A stretch of 64,000 nucleotides of DNA from Sulfuricurvum sp. GTDB lineage: Bacteria > Campylobacterota > Campylobacteria > Campylobacterales > Sulfurimonadaceae. The stretch spans positions 1 through 64,000 of the forward strand of contig JAGXFL010000005.1 of NCBI GenBank assembly GCA_024637295.1, written 5' to 3'. Positions 29,505 to 38,434 of the stretch are shown here, one piece after another; positions within the stretch are counted from its first letter, which is position 1; each line of letters opens with the position of its first letter. Made by a program: the position numbers and the translations under genes. The notes beneath the pieces were generated by a model. The model made no database searches, was not told the origin of the DNA, and saw nothing but the letters and a program-made list of their open reading frames with translations.

Positions 29505-30550
29505 CCTTTTTTTCGTTTTGCCCAGCGTGGAAAATAGCGTGATGGTGAAAGAGTATCATCCATAACAATCCCATCTACTAAACACTCTTTTAGCCGTTTT
29601 CCAAGGTATGGTGCCAATACAAACCCATACCCTCCTGAGCCATTTACCATCGTCAAATTAGGGTAATAAACGAATTCTTTGGGATCGACGGCTTTACCGT
29701 GCTGTAAATGGGGATGCAATGCCAATGTTGCGTCAGCATCTACCAAACTTCCCAGCATCGGCATATAATCGTTCGATCCACTTCGTAGTCCCATGCAGTC
29801 TTTTACTATATTGATATTATTTAATTCTAATGTTTTTTTGGCTTTTTTGATTAACTCTACACGCCCTGCTTGTACATCATATACGCTATTTGGTTCAAAA
29901 GGAGAATAATGGACATCATGTGTTGCACCTATGGCGATAACACCCTCTTTTAGCGTTGGTGAGATAGAGACATATTCATGAAAAATATGGGGAACATCAC
30001 TGGAGGTCGTAATGTCAATGCGGTGTCCCCAGATACCACGTAAGCCAACGTATTCAATAGGTAAGATTTTAGGATACGCACCTATCGTTAATACAAGATG
30101 TTTCGACCGTATATCTCCACAGTGCCATTGATTGTCATAGTATGTCGGTGATTGCACATCAAAAATATAAAAATCAATTCCCTCAGCCAACGTTTCACAC
30201 GCACTACGTGCATCAACGATAGCACTACGTTCGAGATATATTGGATCTTCACTATCGTCTTGACTTATATGTAAAAGAGGCTTTATGAGAGTATGAGCAG
30301 CTAACACGGTGGTATAAAAAAGGATTGCTTCTTCGTATGCCAGATCCAGAAGTTCTTTGAGAGGACCTTGTTTATTAAACTTGGGAGAGATAAATGCCCC
30401 TGCCGCACCGCTTCCGCCACTGGCAATACCATTTTTATCGACTAAGGCTACTTTCAAACCCGCTTGGTGAAGAAAATAGGCACATGTACAGCCATTGATT
30501 CCTGCACCAGCGATGATTACATCATAATGTAATGTTTTTGATGTCAGCAA
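29495..30550 (-). CDS. FAD-dependent oxidoreductase (DAO family)
   Basis: 351 residues. An N-terminal dinucleotide site YDVIIAGAGINGCTCAYFL and a second FAD contact, GSGAAGAFISPKF. Near the end, VNGSGGYGFVLAPYLG is typical of the D-amino acid oxidase family (ThiO, MnmC C-terminal domain, glycine oxidase). The 'CMGLRSGSNDYMPMLG' stretch is similar to MnmC2, but I cannot choose the substrate. Overlaps glyS by 29 bp. Confidence 0.82.
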   Translation of the reverse strand: MLTSKTLHYDVIIAGAGINGCTCAYFLHQAGLKVALVDKNGIASGGSGAAGAFISPKFNKQGPLKELLDLAYEEAILFYTTVLAAHTLIKPLLHISQDDSEDPIYLERSAIVDARSACETLAEGIDFYIFDVQSPTYYDNQWHCGDIRSKHLVLTIGAYPKILPIEYVGLRGIWGHRIDITTSSDVPHIFHEYVSISPTLKEGVIAIGATHDVHYSPFEPNSVYDVQAGRVELIKKAKKTLELNNINIVKDCMGLRSGSNDYMPMLGSLVDADATLALHPHLQHGKAVDPKEFVYYPNLTMVNGSGGYGFVLAPYLGKRLKECLVDGIVMDDTLSPSRYFPRWAKRKKGQS

Positions 30551-32558
30551 TGGCGTAAATCTCTTGATAAATCATTCCGACAAGGGCTTTACGGTTAGCT
30601 CGGACGCTTAAATCCTCTGCGTTGACCATCACATTGTCAAAGAAGGTATCCAAAGGTGTTTTGAGGGCGAAAAGTGCATCCAAACGCTCTTCCAGCGTTT
30701 CATAGTGATTGTTCATAATCACTTTAGCTGATGAAAAGAGATTGCGTTCCGCATCGTCTTCGAATAAGGATTCATTGACATTAAAGGCTTTATCCATCGC
30801 TTCGTCTTTGAGAATGTTACTGACTCGTTTAAATGTAGAGAACGCTTCAACAAATGACTTGGACGATGCGATGGCAGTAACTGCCCGGATTTTACGGTCA
30901 ATTTCTAGAACATTGAGTTCTACTGAAGCGTCTTTGGCAACAACCGCTTGGATGATAGATGGATTAACCCCTGGGTAAGCACCAGGTAAACGTTCAATAA
31001 TGAATGTTTCAACGTTCTTTTTATACTCTTGATCTTGTGGATATATAGAGGCAAGCTGATCGATTAGAGTAGAAAAATTTAAAGGAATTTGATTGGATAT
31101 TGCAATTTGGACTATTCCATTTACTGCACGTCTCAAAGCAAATGGATCACGTGAACCGGTCGGAATTTCTCCGATACTAAACATTCCAATTAGCGTATCA
31201 AGTTTTATTGCCATAGCTACAATGGAGCTTAAAAGCGTTGAAGGTAAGAAGCTATCTTGCCCTGTCGGTAAATATTGTTCTTTAATCGCAATTGCTACTT
31301 CGGTTGGTTCACCCAATGCAAGTGCGTAATAATATCCCATAAGCCCCTGAAGCTCGGTAAATTCATAAACCATCTCACTCATCAAATCGGCTTTTGCCAA
31401 CTCCATGGCACGCTCTAAATGATCAGTATTAATATTATCATATATTAAATTTGCAATAGTAGATGCAACTACTTTTTCTCGTTTAATTTTTTCCGATAAT
31501 GTTCCCAAACCGTTCATAAACACGACTTTCTCTAGCCCTGCCGTACTAAGACCTTTTTTTAGATCATTACGATAAAAGAAGAGAGCATCGCTAAGTCGTG
31601 GACGTAAAACTCGTTCATTCCCCTCAATCACTTTACTAAAATCATCACATAAGGCATTGGAGACAACACAAAACGCATTGATCAGTTTCCCCTCTTTAAA
31701 CACCGGAAAATAGCGCTGGTGTTCTTTCATAGAAGTGATAATGACCTCAGGAGGGAGCTCTAAAAATGATGCATCAAAAGTGCCGATCAACGGTGTAGGA
31801 TGTTCAGTAATTGCAACGACTTCATCCAAAAGATCAACATCGACTTCGATCATAATCCCATGCTGCTTTTCTAGCTTTGCAAATGATGCTAATATGTGTT
31901 CACGACGCTCTTGCGGAAACAACGTAACTGACCCCTCTTTGAGCAAATCGAAATAGTGGTGGATAGAATTGACGGGTTTTGCTTCAAAATGGCTAATACG
32001 ATGTACATGCGTGGCTGCTTTTGACGCTACACCAAAAAGCTCAACATCAACTATTTGCTCACCCATCATCACATTGACCCAGCGAATCGGGCGTATAAAA
32101 TTCTCTTGATTTGAACCCCAGCGCATTGATTTACCAAAACTGAGGCTTTTGATCCATTGGTCGATCATCTCACCTAAAATTTCACTGCTGGGCTTTCCTG
32201 CAACCGTACGACTGAAATAAAGGACTTCTTTGCCCCCTTTTTGAGAACGGGAGAGTTCATTGAAATCAACACCGCATTTTTTAGCAAAACCAAGTGCCGC
32301 AGGTGTAGCTATCCCATCTTTGATTGCCATTTCGACAGGAGCACCAAAAAACTCTTCTACTTTATCATCTTGTTGTGTTTTAAACTCACGATGCCATAGG
32401 ACTAAACGTCTAGGAGTATAGTAAAATTCAAACTGACCGAGAAGACCGTTTTTTTCGAGCAAAATGGACCATTTTTTTTCAATTTCGCTTAATTCTTTGA
32501 GTAATGGTACCGCTGGAAGTTCTTCTACACCGATTTCTATCAAGAGTGGTTTCAACAT
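30522..32558 (-). CDS. glyS: Glycyl-tRNA synthetase beta subunit
   Basis: 678 residues, as expected for GlyS. Family marks: LLIEIGVEELPAVPL at the start, YYTPRRLVL, SMRWGSNQENFIRPIRW, ITSMKEHQRYFPV, FYRNDLKKGL, and the ALRRAVNGI region. A C-terminal DALR-like anticodon-binding part completes it. It pairs with GlyQ (alpha), which is not in this window. It charges tRNA-Gly in the cytoplasm. Confidence 0.97.
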   Translation of the reverse strand: MLKPLLIEIGVEELPAVPLLKELSEIEKKWSILLEKNGLLGQFEFYYTPRRLVLWHREFKTQQDDKVEEFFGAPVEMAIKDGIATPAALGFAKKCGVDFNELSRSQKGGKEVLYFSRTVAGKPSSEILGEMIDQWIKSLSFGKSMRWGSNQENFIRPIRWVNVMMGEQIVDVELFGVASKAATHVHRISHFEAKPVNSIHHYFDLLKEGSVTLFPQERREHILASFAKLEKQHGIMIEVDVDLLDEVVAITEHPTPLIGTFDASFLELPPEVIITSMKEHQRYFPVFKEGKLINAFCVVSNALCDDFSKVIEGNERVLRPRLSDALFFYRNDLKKGLSTAGLEKVVFMNGLGTLSEKIKREKVVASTIANLIYDNINTDHLERAMELAKADLMSEMVYEFTELQGLMGYYYALALGEPTEVAIAIKEQYLPTGQDSFLPSTLLSSIVAMAIKLDTLIGMFSIGEIPTGSRDPFALRRAVNGIVQIAISNQIPLNFSTLIDQLASIYPQDQEYKKNVETFIIERLPGAYPGVNPSIIQAVVAKDASVELNVLEIDRKIRAVTAIASSKSFVEAFSTFKRVSNILKDEAMDKAFNVNESLFEDDAERNLFSSAKVIMNNHYETLEERLDALFALKTPLDTFFDNVMVNAEDLSVRANRKALVGMIYQEIYAIADIKNITL

Positions 32559-32734
32559 AATTATTCATCCAAATATCATTTTAATTAGAGCTTTATTTTA
32601 CCGCTACAATGGTTAAAAACGGCTGTTGCTTTGATATAAATTAAATAAGATATAAACAATCCTCTTTAGAGAAATTTAAAAGTTTAGCGGTGTACAATGC
32701 ACCATTCATAATAAAATAAAAACAAGGAATTGAC

Positions 32735-33154
32735 ATGCCAACAATTAACAAGTACGTTGATATTGACACAGTAGAAAGAGAAGCCAAAAAAGATCTTATC
32801 GATCGTCACTCTCCGTTTATTACGGTTCAAGGTGAAGTAAAAAAAGGTGAAATGCTTGCAGTAAATGTAAAAATGGGTCAAGAGTACACTCACCCGGATG
32901 ATTTTGATCACTACATCGAAAGCATCACTCTTTTCAATGGTGAAACTAAATTAGCAATGACCACATTCGTACCAGGAACACTTGGTAATGAAAAATCTCA
33001 TGCAGAAGTTACGTTCAACATTCGCCCAATGGGTAAAAAATTGACACTTGTTGCACACGGTTACTGTACTAAACACGGTGTTTGGGAATCAACTCCTGTC
33101 ATCGTAGAAGTTGCTGAAGAAAGCACTTGTTGCGGCGGCGGACACTGCAGCTAA
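32735..33154 (+). CDS. Superoxide reductase (neelaredoxin type)
   Basis: 139 residues without the N-terminal desulforedoxin domain. The iron site can be read as H25, H53, H59, C111 and H114 (DRHSP, YTHPDDFDH, YCTKHGVW), the four-His one-Cys centre of class II superoxide reductase. The usual EKH loop is DRH here, so the transient Lys ligand is missing or moved. A Cys-rich tail, TCCGGGHCS, is an unusual ending and might bind metal. It reduces superoxide to peroxide in the cytoplasm. AAGGA precedes the ATG. Confidence 0.9.
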   Translation: MPTINKYVDIDTVEREAKKDLIDRHSPFITVQGEVKKGEMLAVNVKMGQEYTHPDDFDHYIESITLFNGETKLAMTTFVPGTLGNEKSHAEVTFNIRPMGKKLTLVAHGYCTKHGVWESTPVIVEVAEESTCCGGGHCS

Positions 33155-33157
33155 ATC

Positions 33158-33176
33158 CTTGACCTTTTTGGTCAAG
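33158..33176 (+). terminator. Hairpin downstream of superoxide reductase gene
   Basis: A perfect 7-bp inverted repeat, CTTGACC / GGTCAAG, with a TTTTT loop begins four bases after the stop. No T-run follows it, so it may be a weak terminator or a 3'-end stabiliser. Confidence 0.5.
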
Positions 33177-33258
33177 CATACTCTCATTTATTACTCGCTA
33201 CAATCTCCCATTAACCCATTATCAGCATTGAATATATTTCGCTTTTAAATGAGACTAC

Positions 33259-34503
33259 ATGGATTTTCACTTCATTGCAAGACAGCCCCTCATTGATTAT
33301 GATGGTGATATTTTTGCCTACGACCTTCATTTCTCTATTAGCGGTGACTCCCCTATTTCACTTAGAGCATCCGTTTCCACATTGATTTCAACTTTACTGA
33401 GTACTTATGGCGTTAAAAATATTTTAGGTGAACGTCCAGGTTTTATTCAAGTCGATCACACTGTACTGCTAAGTGACATGGTACGTTCTATCCCCAAAGA
33501 ACATTTTATTTTATCCATCAATGATTCAACAACACTTGACATAGCGGTATATAATAAAATCATCGAACTCTTTAACGAAGGGTATCAGCTAGCAATGCAT
33601 GATATAACGTTAAATTCAATCCCAAAATTGAAAAAATTGAAATTTTTATTTCCCTATCTTACCTATTTTAAAATCAACATGAAAGAGTTTTCCGAACAAT
33701 ATCTAGCAAAGCTAAAAGATATCATCAATACCCACCCTATTCAAGTAATCGGCACACATATCGAAGATTATAATCTCTACGGAAGAGCACTAGGTCTTAG
33801 TTTTCGATACGTACAAGGGAATTACTTTTCTCAACCCGAAACATTTAAACACGAAATTCAAGATAGCAATACCTTTACGATCATCCAGATCTACAATATG
33901 TTAATGTCTGATGTGGAGATCAAAGAGTTGGTTCAAATATTTGAAATAAATCATGAATTAACACTCAAATTGTTGCGATATGTCAACTCACAACATTTTA
34001 ATCTCCAAAATCAGGTCTCGTCAATCCAACAAGTCCTCACCTTATTGGGCCGTAAAGCTCTTGGAAGTTGGTTAATGCTTCTTATTTATGGAAAAGGGAT
34101 CAACAATTCTAAATATCAATCCCCTCTTATGTTGATGGTTCAAAACAGAGTTGTCATCATGGGGAAACTCTTCAAACTTATACATCCAAATGCTACAAAA
34201 GATGAGGAGAGCAAGGTCTTATTTGTAGCCATCATGTCACTATCAAGTGCCGTAATGTCATTGCCTTTATCTCTGATACTAAAAGAGATGAATCTTTCTA
34301 CAGAACTGATCGATGCGTTACTAAATCATGAAGGGTTATTGGGAGAATTGTTGTTGTTAACGCAAGATATCGAAAAACTTGATGTCAAAAAGGTTCAAAA
34401 CTTCACAAAAAAATATCATTTAAAACCAGAATCTGTTTACACATTAATGCGTGAAGCGATTATGAGTGTCAATACATTTGAAAAAGAGACAGAATCTAAA
34501 TAA
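33259..34503 (+). CDS. EAL-HDOD paralogue with degenerate EAL domain
   Basis: 414 residues aligned throughout with the protein at 19825: both begin with ARQPL/GRQPI, then a TLLSD(A/M) segment, SVPKEQF/SIPKEHF, and HDOD marks LLRYVNSQHFNL and QVLTLLGRKALGSWL. The catalytic residues of EAL are gone: YDLHF replaces YELLYRS, MHDITL replaces LDDFSC, and FKINM replaces IKIDLM. It therefore cannot hydrolyse c-di-GMP by the known mechanism and may act as a binding or scaffold protein. Confidence 0.88.
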   Translation: MDFHFIARQPLIDYDGDIFAYDLHFSISGDSPISLRASVSTLISTLLSTYGVKNILGERPGFIQVDHTVLLSDMVRSIPKEHFILSINDSTTLDIAVYNKIIELFNEGYQLAMHDITLNSIPKLKKLKFLFPYLTYFKINMKEFSEQYLAKLKDIINTHPIQVIGTHIEDYNLYGRALGLSFRYVQGNYFSQPETFKHEIQDSNTFTIIQIYNMLMSDVEIKELVQIFEINHELTLKLLRYVNSQHFNLQNQVSSIQQVLTLLGRKALGSWLMLLIYGKGINNSKYQSPLMLMVQNRVVIMGKLFKLIHPNATKDEESKVLFVAIMSLSSAVMSLPLSLILKEMNLSTELIDALLNHEGLLGELLLLTQDIEKLDVKKVQNFTKKYHLKPESVYTLMREAIMSVNTFEKETESK

Positions 34504-34560
34504 TTGGTACTTAAATTGCTTGTAGTAATGTAATATATATTCTTACATTGGAGATGCATA

Positions 34561-34647
34561 ATGCTTTTAAGTGTTTATAGCGTTTATAGTCTGGTTTTAG
34601 AAAATGCGGAGTATCAATTTCAACTCTTGGCTAATAAGATTTTTTAG
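34561..34647 (+). CDS. Possible 28-residue small protein
   Basis: A short reading frame starting MLLSVYSVYSLVLENAEYQF, amphipathic, with GGAG seven to eight bases ahead of its ATG in the gap between the degenerate EAL-HDOD gene and the glycosylase gene. The good ribosome site is the only argument; no homologue is known to me. Confidence 0.3.
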   Translation: MLLSVYSVYSLVLENAEYQFQLLANKIF

Positions 34648-34691
34648 TACACTTTACTATACTGTTTGAATCTAAACTTTAAAGTATATTT

Positions 34692-35354
34692 GTGGACTCA
34701 TATCAAAATTTAGCATTACTCGAAAACCTCTACCGACTAAAGTCATTGGGCTATAAGTATGTCGATCCTATAAGCCCTAATCTACCAAGTATTTCAACCG
34801 CACTGCCTGCTTCCCTCTCACAGCTCAATCAAACTATCAAGCAATGCCATTTGTGTGATCTATCAAAGTCCCGCCGTCAAAGTATGAACGGTTATGGCAG
34901 TATCAATGCTACAGTATTATTTGTGGATGCCTATGTTTCTGCAGCTGAAGATGAATCAAATAGTTATTATACTGGACGTTCAGGTTCAATGCTGCGCGAT
35001 ATGATCGAGAAAGTTCTTGGTCTTACGATAGATCAAGTCTATATTACCCATGCAGTCAAATGCAAACCTTTTGGATTTCAGACTCCTTCTGTCAGCGAAT
35101 GCAATAGCTGTTATCCTTACCTTGCTAAACAAATAGAGATGATTTCTCCAACCATTATCGTTGCCCTTGGAAATGATGCGTATTCACTGTTGCAAGACGG
35201 CGCTGAGGATTTTGATCTATTACGTGGACAGTTGATTCCCTATGGCAATACATTGCTCATACCCCTCTATCATCCAACATTTTTATTGCGAAACCCATCC
35301 TATAAAAAAGATGCTATGCGCGACCTACAAATGATAAAAGATACTCTAAAATGA
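34692..35354 (+). CDS. Uracil-DNA glycosylase, family 4 (iron-sulfur)
   Basis: Starts with GTG. 220 residues with the family 4 four-Cys pattern: C52HLC55, C124 in AVKCKP, and C140 after a 15-residue gap, for a 4Fe-4S cluster. Motif TGRSG (~95), YITHAVKCKP, and the HPTFLLRNP loop near the C-terminus are typical. The usual GEAPG motif reads VDAYVSA here, a divergence that may alter substrate choice. It removes uracil from DNA. The stop overlaps the next start (ATGA). Confidence 0.85.
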   Translation: MDSYQNLALLENLYRLKSLGYKYVDPISPNLPSISTALPASLSQLNQTIKQCHLCDLSKSRRQSMNGYGSINATVLFVDAYVSAAEDESNSYYTGRSGSMLRDMIEKVLGLTIDQVYITHAVKCKPFGFQTPSVSECNSCYPYLAKQIEMISPTIIVALGNDAYSLLQDGAEDFDLLRGQLIPYGNTLLIPLYHPTFLLRNPSYKKDAMRDLQMIKDTLK

Positions 35355-36367
35355 AATACCTAATACTACTTATCTCTATTTTTCTGATCACTGTATCAGG
35401 GGTCGAAACGAGTAGTCTTACACCTAAAATAAAAATAGCACTCATCTCTTCTCCTTTGGTTATCGGTAAATACTCTCAATCGACGTATAACGTTGCACTA
35501 GCAACTCTTTTAGCATCACATGATTCATTTGAGCTACTCGCATATGAAATGCCGAATGAATCATATGAAACAATATTAACTACCGTCGAGAAGATAATTA
35601 ATGAAGGAAATATGGCTATTCTAGCCCCATTGACACTGGATGGAACACGCCATCTTCTGAATATTCCAATCCGAGTTCCGGTGTTTATTCCAACAGTGCA
35701 TAAACGTGATGTCGGTCCTGCAGGTGACAACATTATCTTCGGTTCCATTGATTATGAAGCTCAGATAAAGGCTTTGGTCCCGTATATGGCAAACTCATTA
35801 GCAATATTTTACGGTGATTCTCTTGTGGGGTCTGTGTTAAGTAAAACTACTCAGTCCGTCGCATCTGAGTCTAACAAAAACATTAAAAACTTTTCAACCT
35901 ATTCGGTAGATCTAAAAGGTTCCAATATTGTTAAATATTTGTCCAGACCTGCTGCGTACAATAAAAAAAGCGTTGTCACGCACTTGCCAATAGTAAAAAC
36001 ATCTATGTTGTTGTCTCAAATGACTTTTACAGGAGCTCATGAGAAAAACATACTCTCTACACAAATCAACTATGACCCTGCACTACTCACATTGACACAG
36101 TATCCCGATCGTAAAAATATGATCATCGCTAACTCCATTGTTGAGCTAGCACCCACTATCTATGAGGCAAATGCACTTATGAATAATGACCTCTCCTTTG
36201 ATTGGATCAATTATACGACCAGTGTTGGTGCCGATTATCTTATTTCTTATCTCGCTGGGCATCATCGTGCCTATTCAATGCCACTTATCGATCATCAAAT
36301 CATCTATCCTGTTGAGCTGTTACATCCTACAGAATCTGGATTTGAACCTTATATAGGTAAACCATAA
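35351..36367 (+). CDS. Exported protein, periplasmic-binding-like
   Basis: 338 residues. An N-terminal signal peptide (YLILLISIFLITVSGVE). The body alternates strands and helices in the manner of a type I periplasmic-binding or LpoA-like fold: IKIALISSPLVIGKYSQST, MAILAPLTLDG, VPVFIPTV, and IIFGSIDYEAQIKALV. I cannot name a family with confidence. It overlaps the glycosylase stop and is followed, three bases on, by the Crp-like regulator, so the three genes form one unit. Confidence 0.6.
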   Translation: MKYLILLISIFLITVSGVETSSLTPKIKIALISSPLVIGKYSQSTYNVALATLLASHDSFELLAYEMPNESYETILTTVEKIINEGNMAILAPLTLDGTRHLLNIPIRVPVFIPTVHKRDVGPAGDNIIFGSIDYEAQIKALVPYMANSLAIFYGDSLVGSVLSKTTQSVASESNKNIKNFSTYSVDLKGSNIVKYLSRPAAYNKKSVVTHLPIVKTSMLLSQMTFTGAHEKNILSTQINYDPALLTLTQYPDRKNMIIANSIVELAPTIYEANALMNNDLSFDWINYTTSVGADYLISYLAGHHRAYSMPLIDHQIIYPVELLHPTESGFEPYIGKP

Positions 36368-36370
36368 ATA

Positions 36371-37000
36371 ATGTTGGAAACGATAGAGATATTCAGTCAT
36401 CTCTCGCCCGATCAGATTAAACGTCTTGATGCCGCATCAATATGTCGAAATTATAATTCCAATGAGATCATATTTTATCAAGGTGATCAAAGTGATTATT
36501 TTCATTTTCTAATAGAGGGTGAAGTCTCTTTGTCCAAGTCCAATGACTATGGAACCTTTGAAGTCCACCGTATAAAAGCACCCTCAATGTTTGCAGAGTC
36601 TCCTACCTTGCAGGGGGTAGCTTTTCCAGCGACTTCAGAAACACTCACTGCTTGTCGCATTATAAAGTTGCATCGTGATGCATTTTTAACACTTCTTCAT
36701 GAAGATACCGGATTAAGTATCGCACTTATAACTTCCCTAGCCAATAAAATAACTTCATTGCAACGACTGAATGACCAATTAAGTGCTCCGGATGCTTACA
36801 GTAAAATTGTTCGCCTTATGATGGATCGCCCCGATATTTTTTCTACGTTAAAAGGGATTGAAATCGCTAAAATAGCAGGAATAGCCCCTGAAACCCTTTC
36901 ACGAATAATGACTAGGTTTAAAAAAGAGAACTTGATCGCATTTAAACCAAGAAGGATTTTTGAAATTCTTGATTCAGACGGATTAATAAAATATCGATAA
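36371..37000 (+). CDS. Crp/Fnr-family transcription regulator
   Basis: 209 residues. An N-terminal cyclic-nucleotide-binding-like beta barrel (EIIFYQGDQSDYFHFLIEGEVSL) is followed by a dimer helix and a winged helix with IAKIAGIAPETLSRIMTRFKKENLI as recognition unit. There is no N-terminal Cys cluster, so it is not an oxygen-sensing FNR. The effector is unknown. It lies at the end of the 34692-37000 unit. Confidence 0.88.
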   Translation: MLETIEIFSHLSPDQIKRLDAASICRNYNSNEIIFYQGDQSDYFHFLIEGEVSLSKSNDYGTFEVHRIKAPSMFAESPTLQGVAFPATSETLTACRIIKLHRDAFLTLLHEDTGLSIALITSLANKITSLQRLNDQLSAPDAYSKIVRLMMDRPDIFSTLKGIEIAKIAGIAPETLSRIMTRFKKENLIAFKPRRIFEILDSDGLIKYR

Positions 37001-37021
37001 TTAAATTACGAGTTAGATATG

Positions 37022-37393
37022 TTAAATTGAGGATAAAAATACTTTTTCCAAATCCGGTATTTTAGACACATTACCGGAAAAGTTGATATAGACTAATACT
37101 ATCGTCATTTTAAAAAGTTCCTCTTCACCACGGAAGACTTGCTGCAACAACGTAAAAGAGGCATTTTTGAGCTCAATGAGAGTTGTCTTAATGTCCAAAA
37201 CATCCCCGAATTTTGCACTTTTGAGGTAATCGGCTTCGAGGTGCTTGGCGACAAAATGCCCCTCATCCAATATGGGTGATCGCCCTGCATCAAAAAAAAG
37301 CTGACTTCTCGCCCGCTCACAAAAATTAAGGTAATTGGAATGGTAAACAACACCACCGACGTCTGTGTCTTCGTAATAAATTCTAATTGTCAT
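37022..37393 (-). CDS. YbgC/FadM-type acyl-CoA thioesterase
   Basis: 123 residues, hot-dog fold. The opening IRIYYEDTDVGGVVYHSNYLNFCERAR is the family signature, with the catalytic Asp in YYEDTD and the following Tyr-His. YbgC-type enzymes hydrolyse short or long acyl-CoA and often lie near tol-pal genes, which are not present here. AGGGAC precedes the ATG by four bases. Confidence 0.92.
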   Translation of the reverse strand: MTIRIYYEDTDVGGVVYHSNYLNFCERARSQLFFDAGRSPILDEGHFVAKHLEADYLKSAKFGDVLDIKTTLIELKNASFTLLQQVFRGEEELFKMTIVLVYINFSGNVSKIPDLEKVFLSSI

Positions 37394-37461
37394 AAAAGTC
37401 CCTATTTACCAATGTTTTAGCGTGTTACACAAGAAACACGAATATAGTAGTTTTTACTTGA

Positions 37462-37815
37462 TCACGCACCAAGCAATGATTCATAAGGTACGTGCAACTT
37501 AGCATGAAGATTACGAATCATTGCAATAGAAAGCTGACGTTTGTGATTTAGTACTTCAGATACTTTAGAACGTGATCCGATAATCGGTGTCAGGTCTTTC
37601 GCTTCAAGTCCCATCTGTTCCATTCTAAATTTAATCGCTTCAACAGGATCACATACTGGCATCGAATAGTGTTTAGCTTCGTATGCCTCGACCAATGTAA
37701 CTAGGATATCGAGCTCATCCCCTTCTGGCGTTCCAAGTTGGGCATCCATTAGCTGATCAATGCGTACCAATGCCGCATCATAATCATTTTCGGTTCGAAT
37801 AGGAAAAATATTCAT
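37462..37815 (-). CDS. higA: HigA-type antitoxin
   Basis: 117 residues. The C-terminal half is an HTH domain: AIKFRMEQMGLEAKDL, then GSRSKVSEVLNHKRQLSIAMIRNLHAKL. The acidic N-terminal part (ENDYDAALVRIDQLMDA, GDELDILVTLVEAYE) is typical of the HigA branch that wraps HigB. GGAG precedes the ATG. The toxin gene is 2 bp upstream. It would neutralise the toxin and repress the operon. Confidence 0.92.
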   Translation of the reverse strand: MNIFPIRTENDYDAALVRIDQLMDAQLGTPEGDELDILVTLVEAYEAKHYSMPVCDPVEAIKFRMEQMGLEAKDLTPIIGSRSKVSEVLNHKRQLSIAMIRNLHAKLHVPYESLLGA

Positions 37816-37817
37816 CT

Positions 37818-38111
37818 TTATATCTCCTCTGCGTTTATTTTGTCATATTGGGCATGCGTACCGACGAATCGAACATACACCGTGCTGTAAGGATAATTTA
37901 TCTTTACAATCAAACGATATTTGTTTCCACCGATATTGAACACTACACGATTATCCCGTAAAAAGCTGGCGGTTTTATACTGAGTCTTAATATCCTGTGA
38001 TGACTGCCATGAAGCTTTCATTGTCTCGGCGTACCATCCTGCTAATGGATTCATGGAATCGGAATGAATATTCCAAAAATCTTGTAATGTTCGCTTACTG
38101 ATGACTCTCAT
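37818..38111 (-). CDS. higB: HigB-type mRNA-interferase toxin
   Basis: The start at 38111 gives the usual MRVISKRTLQDFW opening of ~97 residues; an in-frame ATG at 38138 would begin inside the operator palindrome. Family marks: TLQDFWN, SWQSSQDIKTQYKTAS, NRVVFNIGGNKYRLIVKINY, and VRFVGTHAQYDKI. HigB_toxin family, RelE fold; cuts mRNA in translating ribosomes. The toxin-first gene order is typical for higBA. Confidence 0.92.
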   Translation of the reverse strand: MRVISKRTLQDFWNIHSDSMNPLAGWYAETMKASWQSSQDIKTQYKTASFLRDNRVVFNIGGNKYRLIVKINYPYSTVYVRFVGTHAQYDKINAEEI

Positions 38112-38117
38112 GAAAGT

Positions 38118-38148
38118 ATTATAGCAGATGTTTCCCAAAATGGGAAAC
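38118..38148 (-). promoter_or_regulatory. higBA promoter and operator palindrome
   Basis: GTTTCCCA-N3-TGGGAAAC (38130-38148) is a perfect inverted repeat with 8-bp arms. A perfect TATAAT (minus strand, 38118-38123) follows on the gene side and ends six bases before the higB ATG. The palindrome fills the space just upstream of the -10, where bound HigA would block RNA polymerase. The short distance implies a leaderless or nearly leaderless message. Confidence 0.75.
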
Positions 38149-38434
38149 TTTTTAAAAATTAACGAAGATATTAAAAAGTATGTCGGAAAACTAATGTGTC
38201 TATAAAACGGGGGTCATTCAAAAAGTCCTGAAACGATTATACATAGATACAAACTAAAGAGAAAATAAAAAATCTTTATTACCGCACATTTCAGCTATTT
38301 TAATATAGCTTATAGGCATGTCTATTATTAAAATTATCATGATATAAATGCTAAATATTTTTAGACGTGTTGTTCTTATAAAAGAAATGATAAAGTAATC
38401 TAACTTATTGCAGAGCCAATAAGAGGAGCGTCAT

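Noticed and set aside
33158-33176. TGACC and GGTCA half-sites facing each other after the superoxide reductase gene
   Set aside because: The spacing is 5 bp, the arms are convergent and pair as a hairpin just after a stop codon. There is no 11-bp repeat and no -10 at the right distance, so it is not part of the four-site regulon.
37394-37461. CGTGTT/AACACG inverted repeat after higA as a terminator
   Set aside because: The arms are only six bases with an eight-base loop and no T-run on the minus strand; support is too weak to list as a feature.
38208-38230. GGTCATTCAAAAAGTCC upstream of the LpxR-like gene as a fifth repeat-array site
   Set aside because: The second half-site is off register by one base, no proximal TGACC pair follows, and no -10 lies ten bases away.
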